A stretch of DNA of 64,000 nt from CAYWMY01 sp046352935 (GCA_046352935.1 JAXMGR010000015.1:36584-100583); one strand, 5' to 3'; counted from the first letter of the stretch, positions 19,247 to 27,974 are shown. Notes: a model not told the origin generated them from the letters alone. Numbers and translations: made by a program.

Positions 19247-20737
19247 TCAGCCGTTGCCGCCTCGTCCACCCGACTGGGCGGGGATCTGCTGTTCGCGCCG
19301 CCCTTTCGGCAGGTACTCGGACAGTTCGTCGATGCGGGCCTGGAAGCGCTGTCGCTGCACGTTCGTGAGGTCGGGCACGCCGAGCGCGAGCCGCAGCTGG
19401 TCGATCGCCAGCGTCAGCTCGCCGCTCATCACATAGTGCTCGGCCATGTAGTAGTACGCATCCGCGACGTCCCCGGCGGTGTTCGCGACCTGCGCGATGT
19501 AGCGCGCCTGGGCCGGCGTGGGCGGCACGTTGTTGAACAGGTCGAGCAGAAGCTGGTGCGCACGACGCGCCTCACCGTCGCGCACCAGCGTCTCGGCGAG
19601 CCGCGTCGTGACGGGCACGTTGCGCGGGAACAGCCGGACGGCGTCCTCGAGCACCCGGCGGGATCCCGCGACGTCGCCGGCCTCGAGCAACGCCTGGCCG
19701 AGCGCCGTGTGGAAGATGGTCATGGCCGGATAGGCCTGCTGCAGGCCGCGCAGCAGCGGCACCGCCTCGGCCGGTGCGTGCCCGGCGATCAGCACGAGCG
19801 CGCGGCGGTAACGCTCCAGCGCGGGCGCGGTGGCGTCCTGGCCGGACGGGTAGAGCGCCTTGAAGTCGGTGTCGACGGGCATGGACTGCACGCGGATGCG
19901 CTCGCGGATCAGCGCGTAGCTCGGACTGTCCTGCGTGGGTCCGCTGCGCAGCGCCAGGGCGCGGTCGCGCGTCTCCGCGATGCGCTCGCTGGTCACGGGG
20001 TGCGTCTGCAGCATGGGCGGCACCGCCGCGGCGGCGAGGCCCATGCGCTGCTGCAGCGTCTCGAAGAAGTCCGGCATGCCGAGCGGATCGAAGCCGGCGG
20101 CGTTCACGACGCGGATGCCGACCCGGTCGGCCTCGGCCTCGTTGGCCCGCGTGAAGTTGATCTGCTGCTGGATGGCGAGGCTCTGCGCGGCGCTGACGCT
20201 GCCCATCATGGCGTCCGCGGGCATGCCCGTGGCGGTGCCGACGAGGATCGCCGCGAGCACGGCGGCCGCCGAGGCGAGGTTGGTGCGCCCGGCGTTCTGC
20301 ACCGAACGAGCGATGTGACGCTGGGTGACGTGCGCGATCTCGTGGCCGATCACGCCGGCGAGCTCGTTCTCGTTGCGCGTCGCGCTGACGAGGCCGGCGT
20401 GCACCCCGATGAAGCCGCCGGGCAGTGCGAATGCGTTGATGTCGGCGTCGCGCACGACGAAGAACGTGAAGCGGTGGGATCCCTCGTGCGCCTGGCTCGC
20501 GAGGCGCTGGCCGAGGGACTGCACGTACTCGACGACCTCGGGATCCTCGATGACCTGGCCCTCGTCCCGCAGGCCGCGCAGGATCATGAGCCCGATCCGG
20601 TATTCGTCGGCCTGCGACAGCTTGACCGACGCGGGGTTGCCGATGTCCGGCAGGTCGCCCGTCGCGTTCTGGGCGTGCGCCGGGATTCCGGCGAGCGGGA
20701 CGGTGAGCAGCAGCAGGGCGACGAGGAAGGCGCGCAT
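19247..20737 (-). CDS. bepA: Periplasmic M48 metalloprotease BepA-like, with TPR domain
   Basis: A 496-residue protein with a signal peptide (about 1-22), an M48 protease domain with zinc motif HEIAH (about 140-144) and the downstream ANEAEADRVG Glu ligand, then a C-terminal TPR-like region. BepA (YfgC) degrades or helps assemble outer-membrane proteins with the BAM machine. In E. coli it neighbours bcp-gcvR-dapA-bamC, as here. The ATG at 20737 opens the signal peptide. Residues after 470 are Gly/Arg-rich. Confidence 0.93.
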   Translation of the reverse strand: MRAFLVALLLLTVPLAGIPAHAQNATGDLPDIGNPASVKLSQADEYRIGLMILRGLRDEGQVIEDPEVVEYVQSLGQRLASQAHEGSHRFTFFVVRDADINAFALPGGFIGVHAGLVSATRNENELAGVIGHEIAHVTQRHIARSVQNAGRTNLASAAAVLAAILVGTATGMPADAMMGSVSAAQSLAIQQQINFTRANEAEADRVGIRVVNAAGFDPLGMPDFFETLQQRMGLAAAAVPPMLQTHPVTSERIAETRDRALALRSGPTQDSPSYALIRERIRVQSMPVDTDFKALYPSGQDATAPALERYRRALVLIAGHAPAEAVPLLRGLQQAYPAMTIFHTALGQALLEAGDVAGSRRVLEDAVRLFPRNVPVTTRLAETLVRDGEARRAHQLLLDLFNNVPPTPAQARYIAQVANTAGDVADAYYYMAEHYVMSGELTLAIDQLRLALGVPDLTNVQRQRFQARIDELSEYLPKGRREQQIPAQSGGRGGNG

Positions 20738-20778
20738 GACCGGGGAGTTCGACCGGCCGCAGTGGCCGCGGTTCACTC

Positions 20779-22218
20779 TCACAGCGCCTCGGAGGCGAAG
20801 TCTGCGAGGCGGGAGCGCTCGCCGCGCATGAGCGTGACGTGGCCGGCGTGTTCCCAGCCGCGGAACCGGTTCACCACGTAGGTGAGGCCGCAGGTCGTCG
20901 GCGTGAGGTAGGGCGTGTCGATCTGTGCGATGTTGCCGAGGCAGACGAGCTTCGTGCCGGGACCGGCGCGCGTGACCAGCGCCTTCATCTGCTTCGGCGT
21001 CAGGTTCTGCGCCTCGTCGAGGATCAGGAACCGGTTCAGGAACGTGCGGCCGCGCATGAAGTTCAGTGAACGGATCTTGATCCGGTTGCGCAGCAGGTCG
21101 TTGGTGGCCGCGCGACCCCAGCTGCCGCCTTCCTGGCCCTGGGTCAGGACCTCGAGGTTGTCCATGAGCGCGCCCATCCACGGCTCCATCTTCTCCTCCT
21201 CGGTGCCGGGGAGGAAGCCGATGTCCTCGCCGAGCGGGATGGTCACCCGCGTCATGAGGATCTCGCTGAAGCGGTTCTGCTCGAGCGTCAGGGCGAGGCC
21301 GGCGGCGAGCGCCAGCAGCGTCTTGCCCGTGCCCGCGGGCCCGACGATCGTGACGAAGTCGATCGCGGGGTCGAGCAACAGGTTCAGCGCGAAGTTCTGC
21401 TCGCGATTGCGGGCGCGGATGCCCCAGACGGCATGGCGCTCGCTGCGGTAGTCGTGCGCCACCTCGAGCGTTGCGGTGTCGCCGTCGACGCCGCGGACCA
21501 GGGCTTCGAAGCCCTCGTCGGTCGAGTCGTAGACGAACTCGTTCGGCTGCCACTCGCGCGCCAGCGGTCCGCTGATGCGGTAGAACGTGCGCGCGTGGTC
21601 CTGCCAGGAATGCATGTCGCGGCCGTGGGATTCCCAGAAATCCGCCGGCAGCGCGCTGACTCCCGTGTACAGCAGGTCCGCGTCCTCGATGGTGCGGTCG
21701 CTGAAGTAGTCCTCGGCGTGCACGCCGAGCACCGCGGCCTTGATGCGCAGGTTGATGTCCTTCGACACCAGCGTGACCCGGGCAGCGGGCAGTTCGCGCT
21801 GCAGCGCCAGCGTGTAGGCGAGGATCGAGTTGTCCGCGCCGTGCCCCGGCAGCGTGTCGGGCAGATCGTCGCCGAGCCGCCTCGTCTGGAAGAACAGGCG
21901 CCCCGAGGGTGGACGCTTGCCCTGGTTGCCCGGGCGGCCACCCGGCAGCTCCAGGCCGCGGTCGATCTGTTCCTTGGTGGAATTCGCCATCAGCTCGTCG
22001 AGGAAGCGGCTGACCTGGCGCACGTTGCGCGCGGCCTCCGACAGGCCCTTCTTGCCGGCGTCGAGTTCCTCGACCACGATCATCGGGATGTAGATGTCGT
22101 GTTCCTCGAAACGGAAGATCGCCGCGGGATCGTGCATGAGCACGTTCGTGTCCAGCACGAAGACGCGGCGCGGCGCAGTCGCGGCAGTCCCCTCGGTGGG
22201 GGGATTCTCGACGCTCAC
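20779..22218 (-). CDS. PhoH-family ATPase with N-terminal PIN domain
   Basis: A 479-residue two-domain protein. The PIN domain (about 15-165) starts VFVLDTNVLMHDP and has acidic residues of PIN ribonucleases; the PhoH domain follows, with Walker A GPAGTGKT and Walker B FLILDEAQNLTPKQMK. PIN-PhoH (PhoH2) proteins act as RNA-unwinding ribonucleases. The GTG at 22218 overlaps the bcp stop (GTGA); an upstream ATG at 22278 inside bcp would add an Arg/Gly-rich tail and is less likely. Confidence 0.9.
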   Translation of the reverse strand: MSVENPPTEGTAATAPRRVFVLDTNVLMHDPAAIFRFEEHDIYIPMIVVEELDAGKKGLSEAARNVRQVSRFLDELMANSTKEQIDRGLELPGGRPGNQGKRPPSGRLFFQTRRLGDDLPDTLPGHGADNSILAYTLALQRELPAARVTLVSKDINLRIKAAVLGVHAEDYFSDRTIEDADLLYTGVSALPADFWESHGRDMHSWQDHARTFYRISGPLAREWQPNEFVYDSTDEGFEALVRGVDGDTATLEVAHDYRSERHAVWGIRARNREQNFALNLLLDPAIDFVTIVGPAGTGKTLLALAAGLALTLEQNRFSEILMTRVTIPLGEDIGFLPGTEEEKMEPWMGALMDNLEVLTQGQEGGSWGRAATNDLLRNRIKIRSLNFMRGRTFLNRFLILDEAQNLTPKQMKALVTRAGPGTKLVCLGNIAQIDTPYLTPTTCGLTYVVNRFRGWEHAGHVTLMRGERSRLADFASEAL

Positions 22219-22679
22219 AGAGCTTCGGCCGCGGCGAGCACCGCGGCCACGTGGCCTTCGACCTTCACCTTGCGCCACTCCTGCCGCAGCACACCTTCGG
22301 CATCGATCAGGAAGGTGCTGCGTTCGATGCCCAGGACCTTGCGGCCGTACATCGACTTCTCCTTCCAGACGCCGAATGCCGTCGCGACGGCGTGGTCGGC
22401 GTCGGACCCGAGTTCGAACGGCAGCTGCATCGCGGTCCTGAACCGCTCGTGCGATGCGATCGAATCGGGGGAGATGCCGAGCACCGCCGTCCCGGCGCGG
22501 CGGAACTTCGCGTGGAGGTCGCGGAAGTCCGCGGCTTCACGCGTGCAGCCGGGGGTGTTGTCCCGCGGATAGAAGTAGATCACGAGCTTGCTGCCGCCGA
22601 AGTCCTTCAGTGCGACGGGGCCCGAGGTCGTCGGGAGCGTGAATGCCGGAACCTTCCTGCCCGTCGTCGGAATCGTCAT
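22215..22679 (-). CDS. bcp: Bcp-type thiol peroxidase
   Basis: A 154-residue peroxiredoxin of the BCP/PrxQ group with VIYFYPRDNTPGCTREA, whose Cys is the peroxidatic residue. E. coli Bcp has a resolving Cys five residues later (CTVQAC); here that position is Ala (CTREAA) and no other Cys is present, so this should be a 1-Cys enzyme reduced by an external thiol. It reduces hydroperoxides. Its stop overlaps the start of phoH. Confidence 0.93.
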   Translation of the reverse strand: MTIPTTGRKVPAFTLPTTSGPVALKDFGGSKLVIYFYPRDNTPGCTREAADFRDLHAKFRRAGTAVLGISPDSIASHERFRTAMQLPFELGSDADHAVATAFGVWKEKSMYGRKVLGIERSTFLIDAEGVLRQEWRKVKVEGHVAAVLAAAEAL

Positions 22680-22713
22680 GTTCGTCCTCTCGTCGATGCG
22701 CGATGCCCGGGCC

Positions 22714-23244
22714 CTAGCCCTTCACGGGCTCGAGTATCGCATCGAGGTTCACGTGATCGCAGAAGTCCATGAACTCCTCGCGCAGGGCGCCGATGTGGAT
22801 CCGTGACGGGACGTTGGCCGTGACGTAGACGGAGCACATCGACGCGCCGGTGTGCGGGGCCGTGTACGTCCGCGTGCTGAGCTCGCCGATCTCGATGCCG
22901 CGCGAGGAGAAGAACCCGGTCAGGGAGGACACGATGCCGGGCTGGTCCAGGCAGACGGCGTCGACGGAGTAGGGCGCCTGGTCCGCATGGACCTCGCGTT
23001 CGTCCGTGCGCCGCAGCTGCAGGGCGAGCCCGGCGCTCTCCGCCAGGCGCTTGAGTTCGGTCTCGACGCGCGCGACCGCGTGCCAGTTGCCGGTCACGAG
23101 TGCCATGAGCGCGAACTCCCGGCCGAGTGCCGTCATGCGGCTCTCCGCGATGCTGCCGCCGCAGTCGGCGATGGCCTTGGTGACTTCGTGCGCGAGACTG
23201 GTCCGGTCGCCGCCGATGATGGAGATGGCGAGGTGCTGTTTCAT
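22714..23244 (-). CDS. gcvR: GcvR-like ACT-domain regulator
   Basis: A 176-residue protein of two ACT domains (about 4-85 and 92-176; HLAISIIGGDRTSLAHEVTKA, then YSVDAVCLDQPGIVSSLTGF). GcvR binds glycine and modulates GcvA in E. coli; the partner here is unknown. Position between bcp and dapA is the conserved gammaproteobacterial one. The ATG at 23244 is the first good start; it is divergent from dapA over 132 bases. Confidence 0.88.
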   Translation of the reverse strand: MKQHLAISIIGGDRTSLAHEVTKAIADCGGSIAESRMTALGREFALMALVTGNWHAVARVETELKRLAESAGLALQLRRTDEREVHADQAPYSVDAVCLDQPGIVSSLTGFFSSRGIEIGELSTRTYTAPHTGASMCSVYVTANVPSRIHIGALREEFMDFCDHVNLDAILEPVKG

Positions 23245-23376
23245 CGATGTGGCAGGAGTAGACAAGCGCGCAAGTCTACCGGGAAGCCCGGGACGACGGT
23301 ACTTTCTGCCTTGCGCCGACTCGGGAGGGGCCAGTAGGATCGCGCCGGTCCCCATGTACTGGAGGAAGGTCCCGCG

Positions 23377-24252
23377 ATGTTCCACGGCAGCATCGTCGCA
23401 CTGGTCACGCCCATGACCGATGCCGGCGAAGTTGATTTCGATGCTTATGAAAGCCTGCTGGAGTGGCATCTCGCGGAGGGTTCCGACGGTGTGGTCGTCA
23501 TGGGCACGACCGGGGAATCTCCGACGGTCACCACCGCCGAAGGCGAGGAGCTGCTCGAGCGGGCCGTGCGCCGCCTGTCCGGGCGCGTGCCCGTGATCGC
23601 GGGCACCGGCACGGCATCGACGGCCGTGACCGTCGAGCGCACGCGCGCCGCCTGTGAAGCCGGCGTCGATGCGGTGCTCGTCGTCACGCCCTACTACAAC
23701 AAGCCCTCGCAGGAAGGCCTGTATCAGCACTTCCTCGCCGTGGCCGACGCCTCGAGCGTTCCCGTGATCCTCTACAACGTGCCGTCGCGCACCGCGGTGG
23801 ACATGCTGCCGCCGACCGTGGCGCGGCTCGCGGAGCATCCGCAGATCGTCGCGATCAAGGAGGCGACGGGCCGCCTCGAGCGCGCGCGCGACATCCTCGG
23901 GTCCTGCGGCGATGATTTCGTGCTGCTCTCCGGCGACGACGCGACGGCGCGGGAGTGGATGCTCGCGGGAGCCCGCGGCGTGATCTCGGTGACCGCGAAC
24001 GTGGTGCCGGGGGCGATGCACCGGATGTGCGAGGCCGCGCTCGAGGGCGATGCCCCCGGCGCGCTGGCGATCGACACGACGCTCGCCGCACTGCACCGCG
24101 ACCTGTTCCTCGAGGCGAATCCCATCCCCGTGAAATGGGCGCTGATGAAGATGGGCCGGACCCGCGGCGGCATCCGGCTGCCTTTGACCCGGCTCGCGGA
24201 CGAGCACCAGCCTGCGGTGACGGCGGCCCTGCGCGCGGCGGGCATCTCTTGA
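23377..24252 (+). CDS. dapA: 4-hydroxy-tetrahydrodipicolinate synthase
   Basis: A 291-residue DapA TIM barrel with MGTTGESPTVT, YYNKPSQEGLYQHF (catalytic Tyr), LYNVPSRT and the Schiff-base lysine in IVAIKEATG. It condenses pyruvate with aspartate semialdehyde, opening lysine and diaminopimelate synthesis. The ATG at 23377 has a strong GGAGGAAGG site. A lipoprotein gene follows 14 bases downstream. Confidence 0.96.
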   Translation: MFHGSIVALVTPMTDAGEVDFDAYESLLEWHLAEGSDGVVVMGTTGESPTVTTAEGEELLERAVRRLSGRVPVIAGTGTASTAVTVERTRAACEAGVDAVLVVTPYYNKPSQEGLYQHFLAVADASSVPVILYNVPSRTAVDMLPPTVARLAEHPQIVAIKEATGRLERARDILGSCGDDFVLLSGDDATAREWMLAGARGVISVTANVVPGAMHRMCEAALEGDAPGALAIDTTLAALHRDLFLEANPIPVKWALMKMGRTRGGIRLPLTRLADEHQPAVTAALRAAGIS

Positions 24253-24266
24253 GCGGAGGATCGTTC

Positions 24267-24632
24267 ATGCGTACGGCGGTGGTCCTGTGTGTCGTCGCGC
24301 TGCTCGCGGGCTGCGGCCTCTTCCGGGGATCGGGAGCCTGCAAGGAGCCCAAGGGCTACCAGGGCAACGCCGAGCTGCCGCTGCTGCGCGTTCCGGAAGG
24401 AGTGGACCCGCCGAACCAGCGGGCGCTCCTGCGCATTCCCGAGGTGAAGGGCACGGCGAAGCGTCGTCCCGATGGCCGCTGCCTCGATGAGCCGCCCGAC
24501 TTCGAAGCCAGGGCTGCGGGCACCGCGGCCGGGGCCGTGCCGCCCGCGGGTCACGCCAGGGCGCAGCCAGCTGCAGAGCCAAAGCCTGCAGAACCAAAGG
24601 CAGAGCCTAAGCCTGCAGAGCCGAAGCAATAG
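24267..24632 (+). CDS. Short BamC-like lipoprotein
   Basis: A 121-residue lipoprotein: lipobox LLAGC, then ELPLLRVPEGVDPPNQRALLRIPEV (in parts), which resembles the extended N-terminal segment of BamC that lies on BamD, a CLDEPPDF element, and a low-complexity tail with AEPKPAEPK repeats. The two globular domains of E. coli BamC are absent (344 residues there). Position directly after dapA is that of bamC. The ATG at 24267 follows GGAGGA. A role in the BAM complex is inference from position and the N-terminal likeness. Confidence 0.78.
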   Translation: MRTAVVLCVVALLAGCGLFRGSGACKEPKGYQGNAELPLLRVPEGVDPPNQRALLRIPEVKGTAKRRPDGRCLDEPPDFEARAAGTAAGAVPPAGHARAQPAAEPKPAEPKAEPKPAEPKQ

Positions 24633-24709
24633 CATCGTCTCGGGCGCGCGCGGCCGCGCCGTCCACGGTTGCCGCACCGGGGGGGCTTCTGTAGTCTTGC
24701 GCCCCGCCC

Positions 24710-24801
24710 GGAGAGGTGGCCGAGTGGTCGAAGGCGCCGGACTGGAATTCCGGTAGTAGCTGCAAGGTTACTCGTGGGTTCGAATCCCACCCTCTCCGCC
24801 A
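24710..24801 (+). tRNA. tRNA-Ser (anticodon GGA)
   Basis: A 92-base class II tRNA with encoded CCA. The acceptor stem pairs GGAGAGG with CCTCTCC, the anticodon stem-loop is CCGGA-CTGGAAT-TCCGG (anticodon GGA), a long variable arm follows, and the T-loop is GTTCGAATC. It reads UCC/UCU codons. Its 3' end is repeated 193 bases downstream. Confidence 0.96.
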
Positions 24802-25014
24802 ATGAAACAGGGCCCCGCGCTCCGAGCGGAGGGCCCTGTTTCATTGGTGGTGCGGGGTTGGCGATTCGGGCGCACCGGGTTCGACGGCCCGCGAAGCGGT
24901 GCCGGGCGCCGACACGCCGGCGGCGTGACGGCGATCCCGAGCGGGAGCGAGGGACGAGCGGCGTGAGCCGCGAGCCATCCCACCCTCTCCGCCAATGAAA
25001 CAGGGCCCCGCGCT
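24784..25014 (+). repeat. 38-base direct repeat of the tRNA-Ser 3' end and its flank
   Basis: Bases 24784-24821 recur identically at 24977-25014. The unit contains the last 18 bases of tRNA-Ser including CCA and then 20 bases of the downstream flank. The bases between the copies hold no gene. Duplication of a tRNA 3' end is what tyrosine-recombinase integration at a tRNA leaves behind, so this may be an att scar from a lost or never large element; a local tandem duplication is the alternative. Confidence 0.75.
24801..24845 (+). terminator. Strong hairpin after tRNA-Ser
   Basis: A perfect 15-base-pair inverted repeat (AATGAAACAGGGCCC at 24801-24815 with its complement at 24831-24845) around a 15-base loop that can itself pair. 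No T run follows, so it is not a textbook intrinsic terminator; it may still end or stabilise the tRNA transcript. The left arm, but not the right arm, is repeated at 24994-25008. Confidence 0.5.
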
Positions 25015-25128
25015 TCGCGCGGAGGACTACGTTTCGTTTCAGGTCCTGCCTCATTTCAGTTGCGGCCGCGGGTGTCGCGATGCCGGACGCGGCGATTCGT
25101 CGAGCCATGGATTCATGTCGTGGATTTG

Positions 25129-25157
25129 TTGACGGGGTCCGGGGTCGACCTTAGGAT
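25129..25157 (+). promoter_or_regulatory. Sigma-70 promoter upstream of the SRP RNA
   Basis: TTGACG at 25129-25134 and TAGGAT at 25152-25157 are separated by exactly 17 bases. It precedes the SRP RNA by about 65 bases, implying a 5' leader that is processed. The rest of the 25015-25228 interval holds no gene I can support. Confidence 0.6.
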
Positions 25158-25228
25158 CTCGGCCCCGCCTGGCAGTCTGCGCGTGCTGCCTGTACCGTCG
25201 GTCCTCGAGGCCAGATGGTCCGGTCCAT

Positions 25229-25340
25229 GGCGGCTCGCGCCGGTTTCTCCGCGACGATTGGCCGTGAACCCCGCCAGGCCCGGAAGGGAGCAACGGTAAC
25301 GGCGACATCGGGTGCCGGAGGGGTGCTGGCGCGGGCCGCC
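25229..25340 (+). ncRNA. ffs: Signal recognition particle 4.5S RNA
   Basis: The signature of bacterial small SRP RNA is present: CCAGGCCCGGAAGGGAGCA with the GGAA tetraloop and the asymmetric internal loops bound by Ffh. The ends pair over 13 positions (GGCGGCTCGCGCC at 25229-25241 with GGCGCGGGCCGCC at 25328-25340), fixing a size near 112 bases. The RNA is the core of SRP with Ffh and targets inner-membrane proteins. Location just before dnaX is common in proteobacteria. Confidence 0.9.
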
Positions 25341-25377
25341 GCCTTCGCGCTCTCGGGGCCGGTTCCACGGGGATGCC

Positions 25378-26964
25378 ATGAGCTATCTGGTGCTGGCGCG
25401 CAAGTGGCGCCCCAAGTCCTTCGCCGAGATGGTGGGCCAGGAACACGTGCTGCGCGCGCTCGTGAACGCGCTCGACAGTGGCCGGCTGCACCACGCCTTC
25501 CTGTTCACGGGTACGCGGGGTGTCGGCAAGACGACGCTGGCGCGCATCCTCGCCAAGTCGCTGAACTGCGAGACGGGCGTGTCGTCGCGACCCTGCGGGA
25601 GCTGCGCGGCCTGCCGGGAGATCGACGAGGGTCGCTTCGTCGATCTCATCGAGGTCGATGCCGCGTCGCGGACCAAGGTCGACGACACGCGCGAGCTGCT
25701 CGACAACGTCCAGTACATGCCGACGCGCGGCCGGTACAAGGTGTACCTCATCGACGAGGTGCACATGCTCTCGGGCCACTCCTTCAACGCGCTGCTGAAG
25801 ACGCTCGAGGAGCCTCCGCCGCACGTCAAGTTCCTGTTCGCGACGACCGATCCGCAGAAGTTGCCCGTCACGGTGCTGTCGCGCTGCCTGCAGTTCAACC
25901 TCAAGCGCCTGACGCCGGCGCTGATCGCGGAGCGCATGCGGCAGGTGCTCGACGCCGAGGGCATCGTCCACGATGCCGCCGCCGTCGCGCTGGTGGCGAA
26001 GGCGGCCGACGGCAGCATGCGCGATGCGCTGTCGCTGCTTGACCAGCTGCTCGCCTTCGGTGGAGGCCGGGTCCAGGAGGCCGACGCGCGCGCCATGCTG
26101 GGTACGATCGACAGGGCGCAGGTGCAGCAGCTGCTGGAACACCTCGCGCGTGGCGACGGCGCGGGGCTCATCGCGCTCGCGGCCGCGATGGACGAGTTCT
26201 CGCCCGATTACGCGCAGGTGCTCGACGAACTCGCCCTGCTTCTGCAGCGTGTGGCGCTGGTCCAGGTCGTTCCGGATGCACCGTGTGGCGAGGAATTCCC
26301 GCCCGAGATCGTGTCCGGTCTCGCGGCACGGATCGGCGCCGAGGACCTGCAGCTCTATTACCAGTTCGCCATCCAGGGCCGGCGCGATCTCGCGCTCGCG
26401 CCCGATCCGCGCGCCGGATTCGAGATGACGCTGCTGCGCATGCTGGCCTTCCGGCCCGCGGGTGCGCCGTCGGCCGCGGTCAGCGCGGTTCCCGCGTCGC
26501 CGTCCGCTGCGGCGCCGCGGGCGCCCGCGGCGGCCCCGGTCGCGCGCGCCGCGCACGGACCGCGAGCCGATGCTGCGGCAATCGATCTCACGGACTGGCC
26601 GGCTGTGGTGGCGAGGCTCGATCTGCAGGGCGCTGCGAAGCAGCTCGCCGGCAACTGCTCCTTCGTGCGACAGGACGGGGCGACAGTCGTGCTGCGCCTC
26701 GATTCCCGCGCCGCCCAGCTGCGGACGAAGATGCAGGAGGACCGCCTCGCCGCGGCGCTCGGCCGGCTGCTCGGGCGTGAGCCGCGCATCGAGTTCGAGG
26801 TCGCCGAGGGCCCGGTCGACACACCGGTGCGCCAGCGCGAACGCGACGATCGGGACCGCATCGACGCCGCCCGGGCCGCGCTCGATCGCGATCCGAACGT
26901 CATCGCGCTGAAGGAACGTTTCGACGCAGTCGTGCAGCCGGATTCCGTTCGCCCGGTCCGGTAG
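25378..26964 (+). CDS. dnaX: DNA polymerase III subunits gamma/tau
   Basis: A 528-residue clamp-loader subunit: Walker A GTRGVGKTTLA, the four-Cys zinc motif (CETG...CGSCAAC), Walker B YLIDEVHML, and sensor SRCLQF. An Ala/Pro-rich linker (about 360-400) separates the AAA+ part from the tau C-terminal domain, which binds polymerase and helicase. I saw no A-rich slippery heptamer, so a gamma form by frameshift is not evident. ybaB and recR follow on the same strand. Confidence 0.96.
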   Translation: MSYLVLARKWRPKSFAEMVGQEHVLRALVNALDSGRLHHAFLFTGTRGVGKTTLARILAKSLNCETGVSSRPCGSCAACREIDEGRFVDLIEVDAASRTKVDDTRELLDNVQYMPTRGRYKVYLIDEVHMLSGHSFNALLKTLEEPPPHVKFLFATTDPQKLPVTVLSRCLQFNLKRLTPALIAERMRQVLDAEGIVHDAAAVALVAKAADGSMRDALSLLDQLLAFGGGRVQEADARAMLGTIDRAQVQQLLEHLARGDGAGLIALAAAMDEFSPDYAQVLDELALLLQRVALVQVVPDAPCGEEFPPEIVSGLAARIGAEDLQLYYQFAIQGRRDLALAPDPRAGFEMTLLRMLAFRPAGAPSAAVSAVPASPSAAAPRAPAAAPVARAAHGPRADAAAIDLTDWPAVVARLDLQGAAKQLAGNCSFVRQDGATVVLRLDSRAAQLRTKMQEDRLAAALGRLLGREPRIEFEVAEGPVDTPVRQRERDDRDRIDAARAALDRDPNVIALKERFDAVVQPDSVRPVR

Positions 26965-27037
26965 CGCCGTGCGTGCGGCGCGCCGTGGCGGACGGCGTAT
27001 CGAGTATGGATTCCGGAATTCACCAGCGGAGCAGGGG

Positions 27038-27364
27038 ATGAAGCCGAACATCGGACAGTTGATGCGCCAGGCGCAGCAGATGCAGGAAAACCTCCAGAAG
27101 GCGCAGGCCCAGCTCGCCTCACTGGAAGTCGTGGGCGAGGCGGGCGGTGCCATGGTGCGCGTGACCATGAACGGCCGGCACGAAGTGAGCCGCGTGCAGA
27201 TCGACCCGTCGGTCGCGGGCGCCGACGACCGCGAGATGCTCGAGGACCTCGTCGCGGCGGCGTGCAACGATGCCGTGCGCAAGGTCGAGGGGGCCGTGCA
27301 GGACAGGATGTCCGGTGCGATGGCGGGGATGCAGCTGCCACCCGGCTTCAAGCTGCCGTTCTGA
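27038..27364 (+). CDS. ybaB: YbaB/EbfC nucleoid-associated protein
   Basis: A 108-residue YbaB-family DNA-binding protein: N-terminal helix MKPNIGQLMRQAQQMQENLQ, core AMVRVTMNGRHEV and C-terminal PPGFKLPF. It binds DNA as a dimer; its exact role is unsettled. It lies in the conserved dnaX-ybaB-recR order. The ATG at 27038 is preceded by a GGAGCAGGGG stretch. Confidence 0.94.
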   Translation: MKPNIGQLMRQAQQMQENLQKAQAQLASLEVVGEAGGAMVRVTMNGRHEVSRVQIDPSVAGADDREMLEDLVAAACNDAVRKVEGAVQDRMSGAMAGMQLPPGFKLPF

Positions 27365-27374
27365 GCACGACCGC

Positions 27375-27974
27375 GTGCAATACGCACCGGCGCTCGCGCG
27401 CCTGATCGAGGCGCTGCGCATCCTGCCCGGCGTCGGGCCGAAGTCCGCGCAGCGCATGGCGTTCCACCTGCTCGAGCGCAACCGCGCGGGCGGCCTCGCG
27501 CTGGCGCGCGCGCTGCAGGAGGCGGTGGCCGAGGTGCGCCACTGCGCCCGCTGCCGCATGTTCTCGGATCAGGAGCTCTGCCCGATCTGCAGTTCCGCGC
27601 AGCGTGACCCGGCGACGCTGTGCGTCGTCGAGTCGCCCGCGGATGTCGCGGCCATCGAGCAGTCGGCCAGTTACCGCGGCCGCTACTTCGTGCTGATGGG
27701 GCACCTGTCACCGCTCGACGGTGTGGGTCCCGCCGAACTCGGCATCGATGCGCTGCAGGCGCTGCTCGATGGCGGAGGGCTTGCGGAGGTGATCCTCGCG
27801 ACCAATCCGACCGTCGAGGGCGAGGCCACCGCGCACTACATCGCCGAACTCGCGAGGCGCCGGGGGCTGCGTGCGTCACGCATCGCGCACGGTGTGCCGG
27901 TCGGCGGCGAACTCGAGTACGTCGACGGCGGGACGCTCGCACACGCGCTCGCGGGGCGTCAGGTCATCTCCTGA
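27375..27974 (+). CDS. recR: Recombination mediator RecR
   Basis: A 199-residue RecR: helix-hairpin-helix LRILPGVGPKSAQRMAF, a four-Cys zinc finger (CARC...CPIC), and a Toprim domain (CVVESPADVAAIE, ATNPTVEGEATAHYI). It loads RecA at gaps with RecO/RecF. The start is GTG at 27375, 10 bases after ybaB. Its last 11 bases overlap the convergent rsgA. Confidence 0.95.
   Translation: MQYAPALARLIEALRILPGVGPKSAQRMAFHLLERNRAGGLALARALQEAVAEVRHCARCRMFSDQELCPICSSAQRDPATLCVVESPADVAAIEQSASYRGRYFVLMGHLSPLDGVGPAELGIDALQALLDGGGLAEVILATNPTVEGEATAHYIAELARRRGLRASRIAHGVPVGGELEYVDGGTLAHALAGRQVIS

Noticed and set aside
24846..24976. Small gene between the two tRNA-end repeats
   Set aside because: No frame with a start, ribosome-binding site and plausible composition; the interval looks non-coding.
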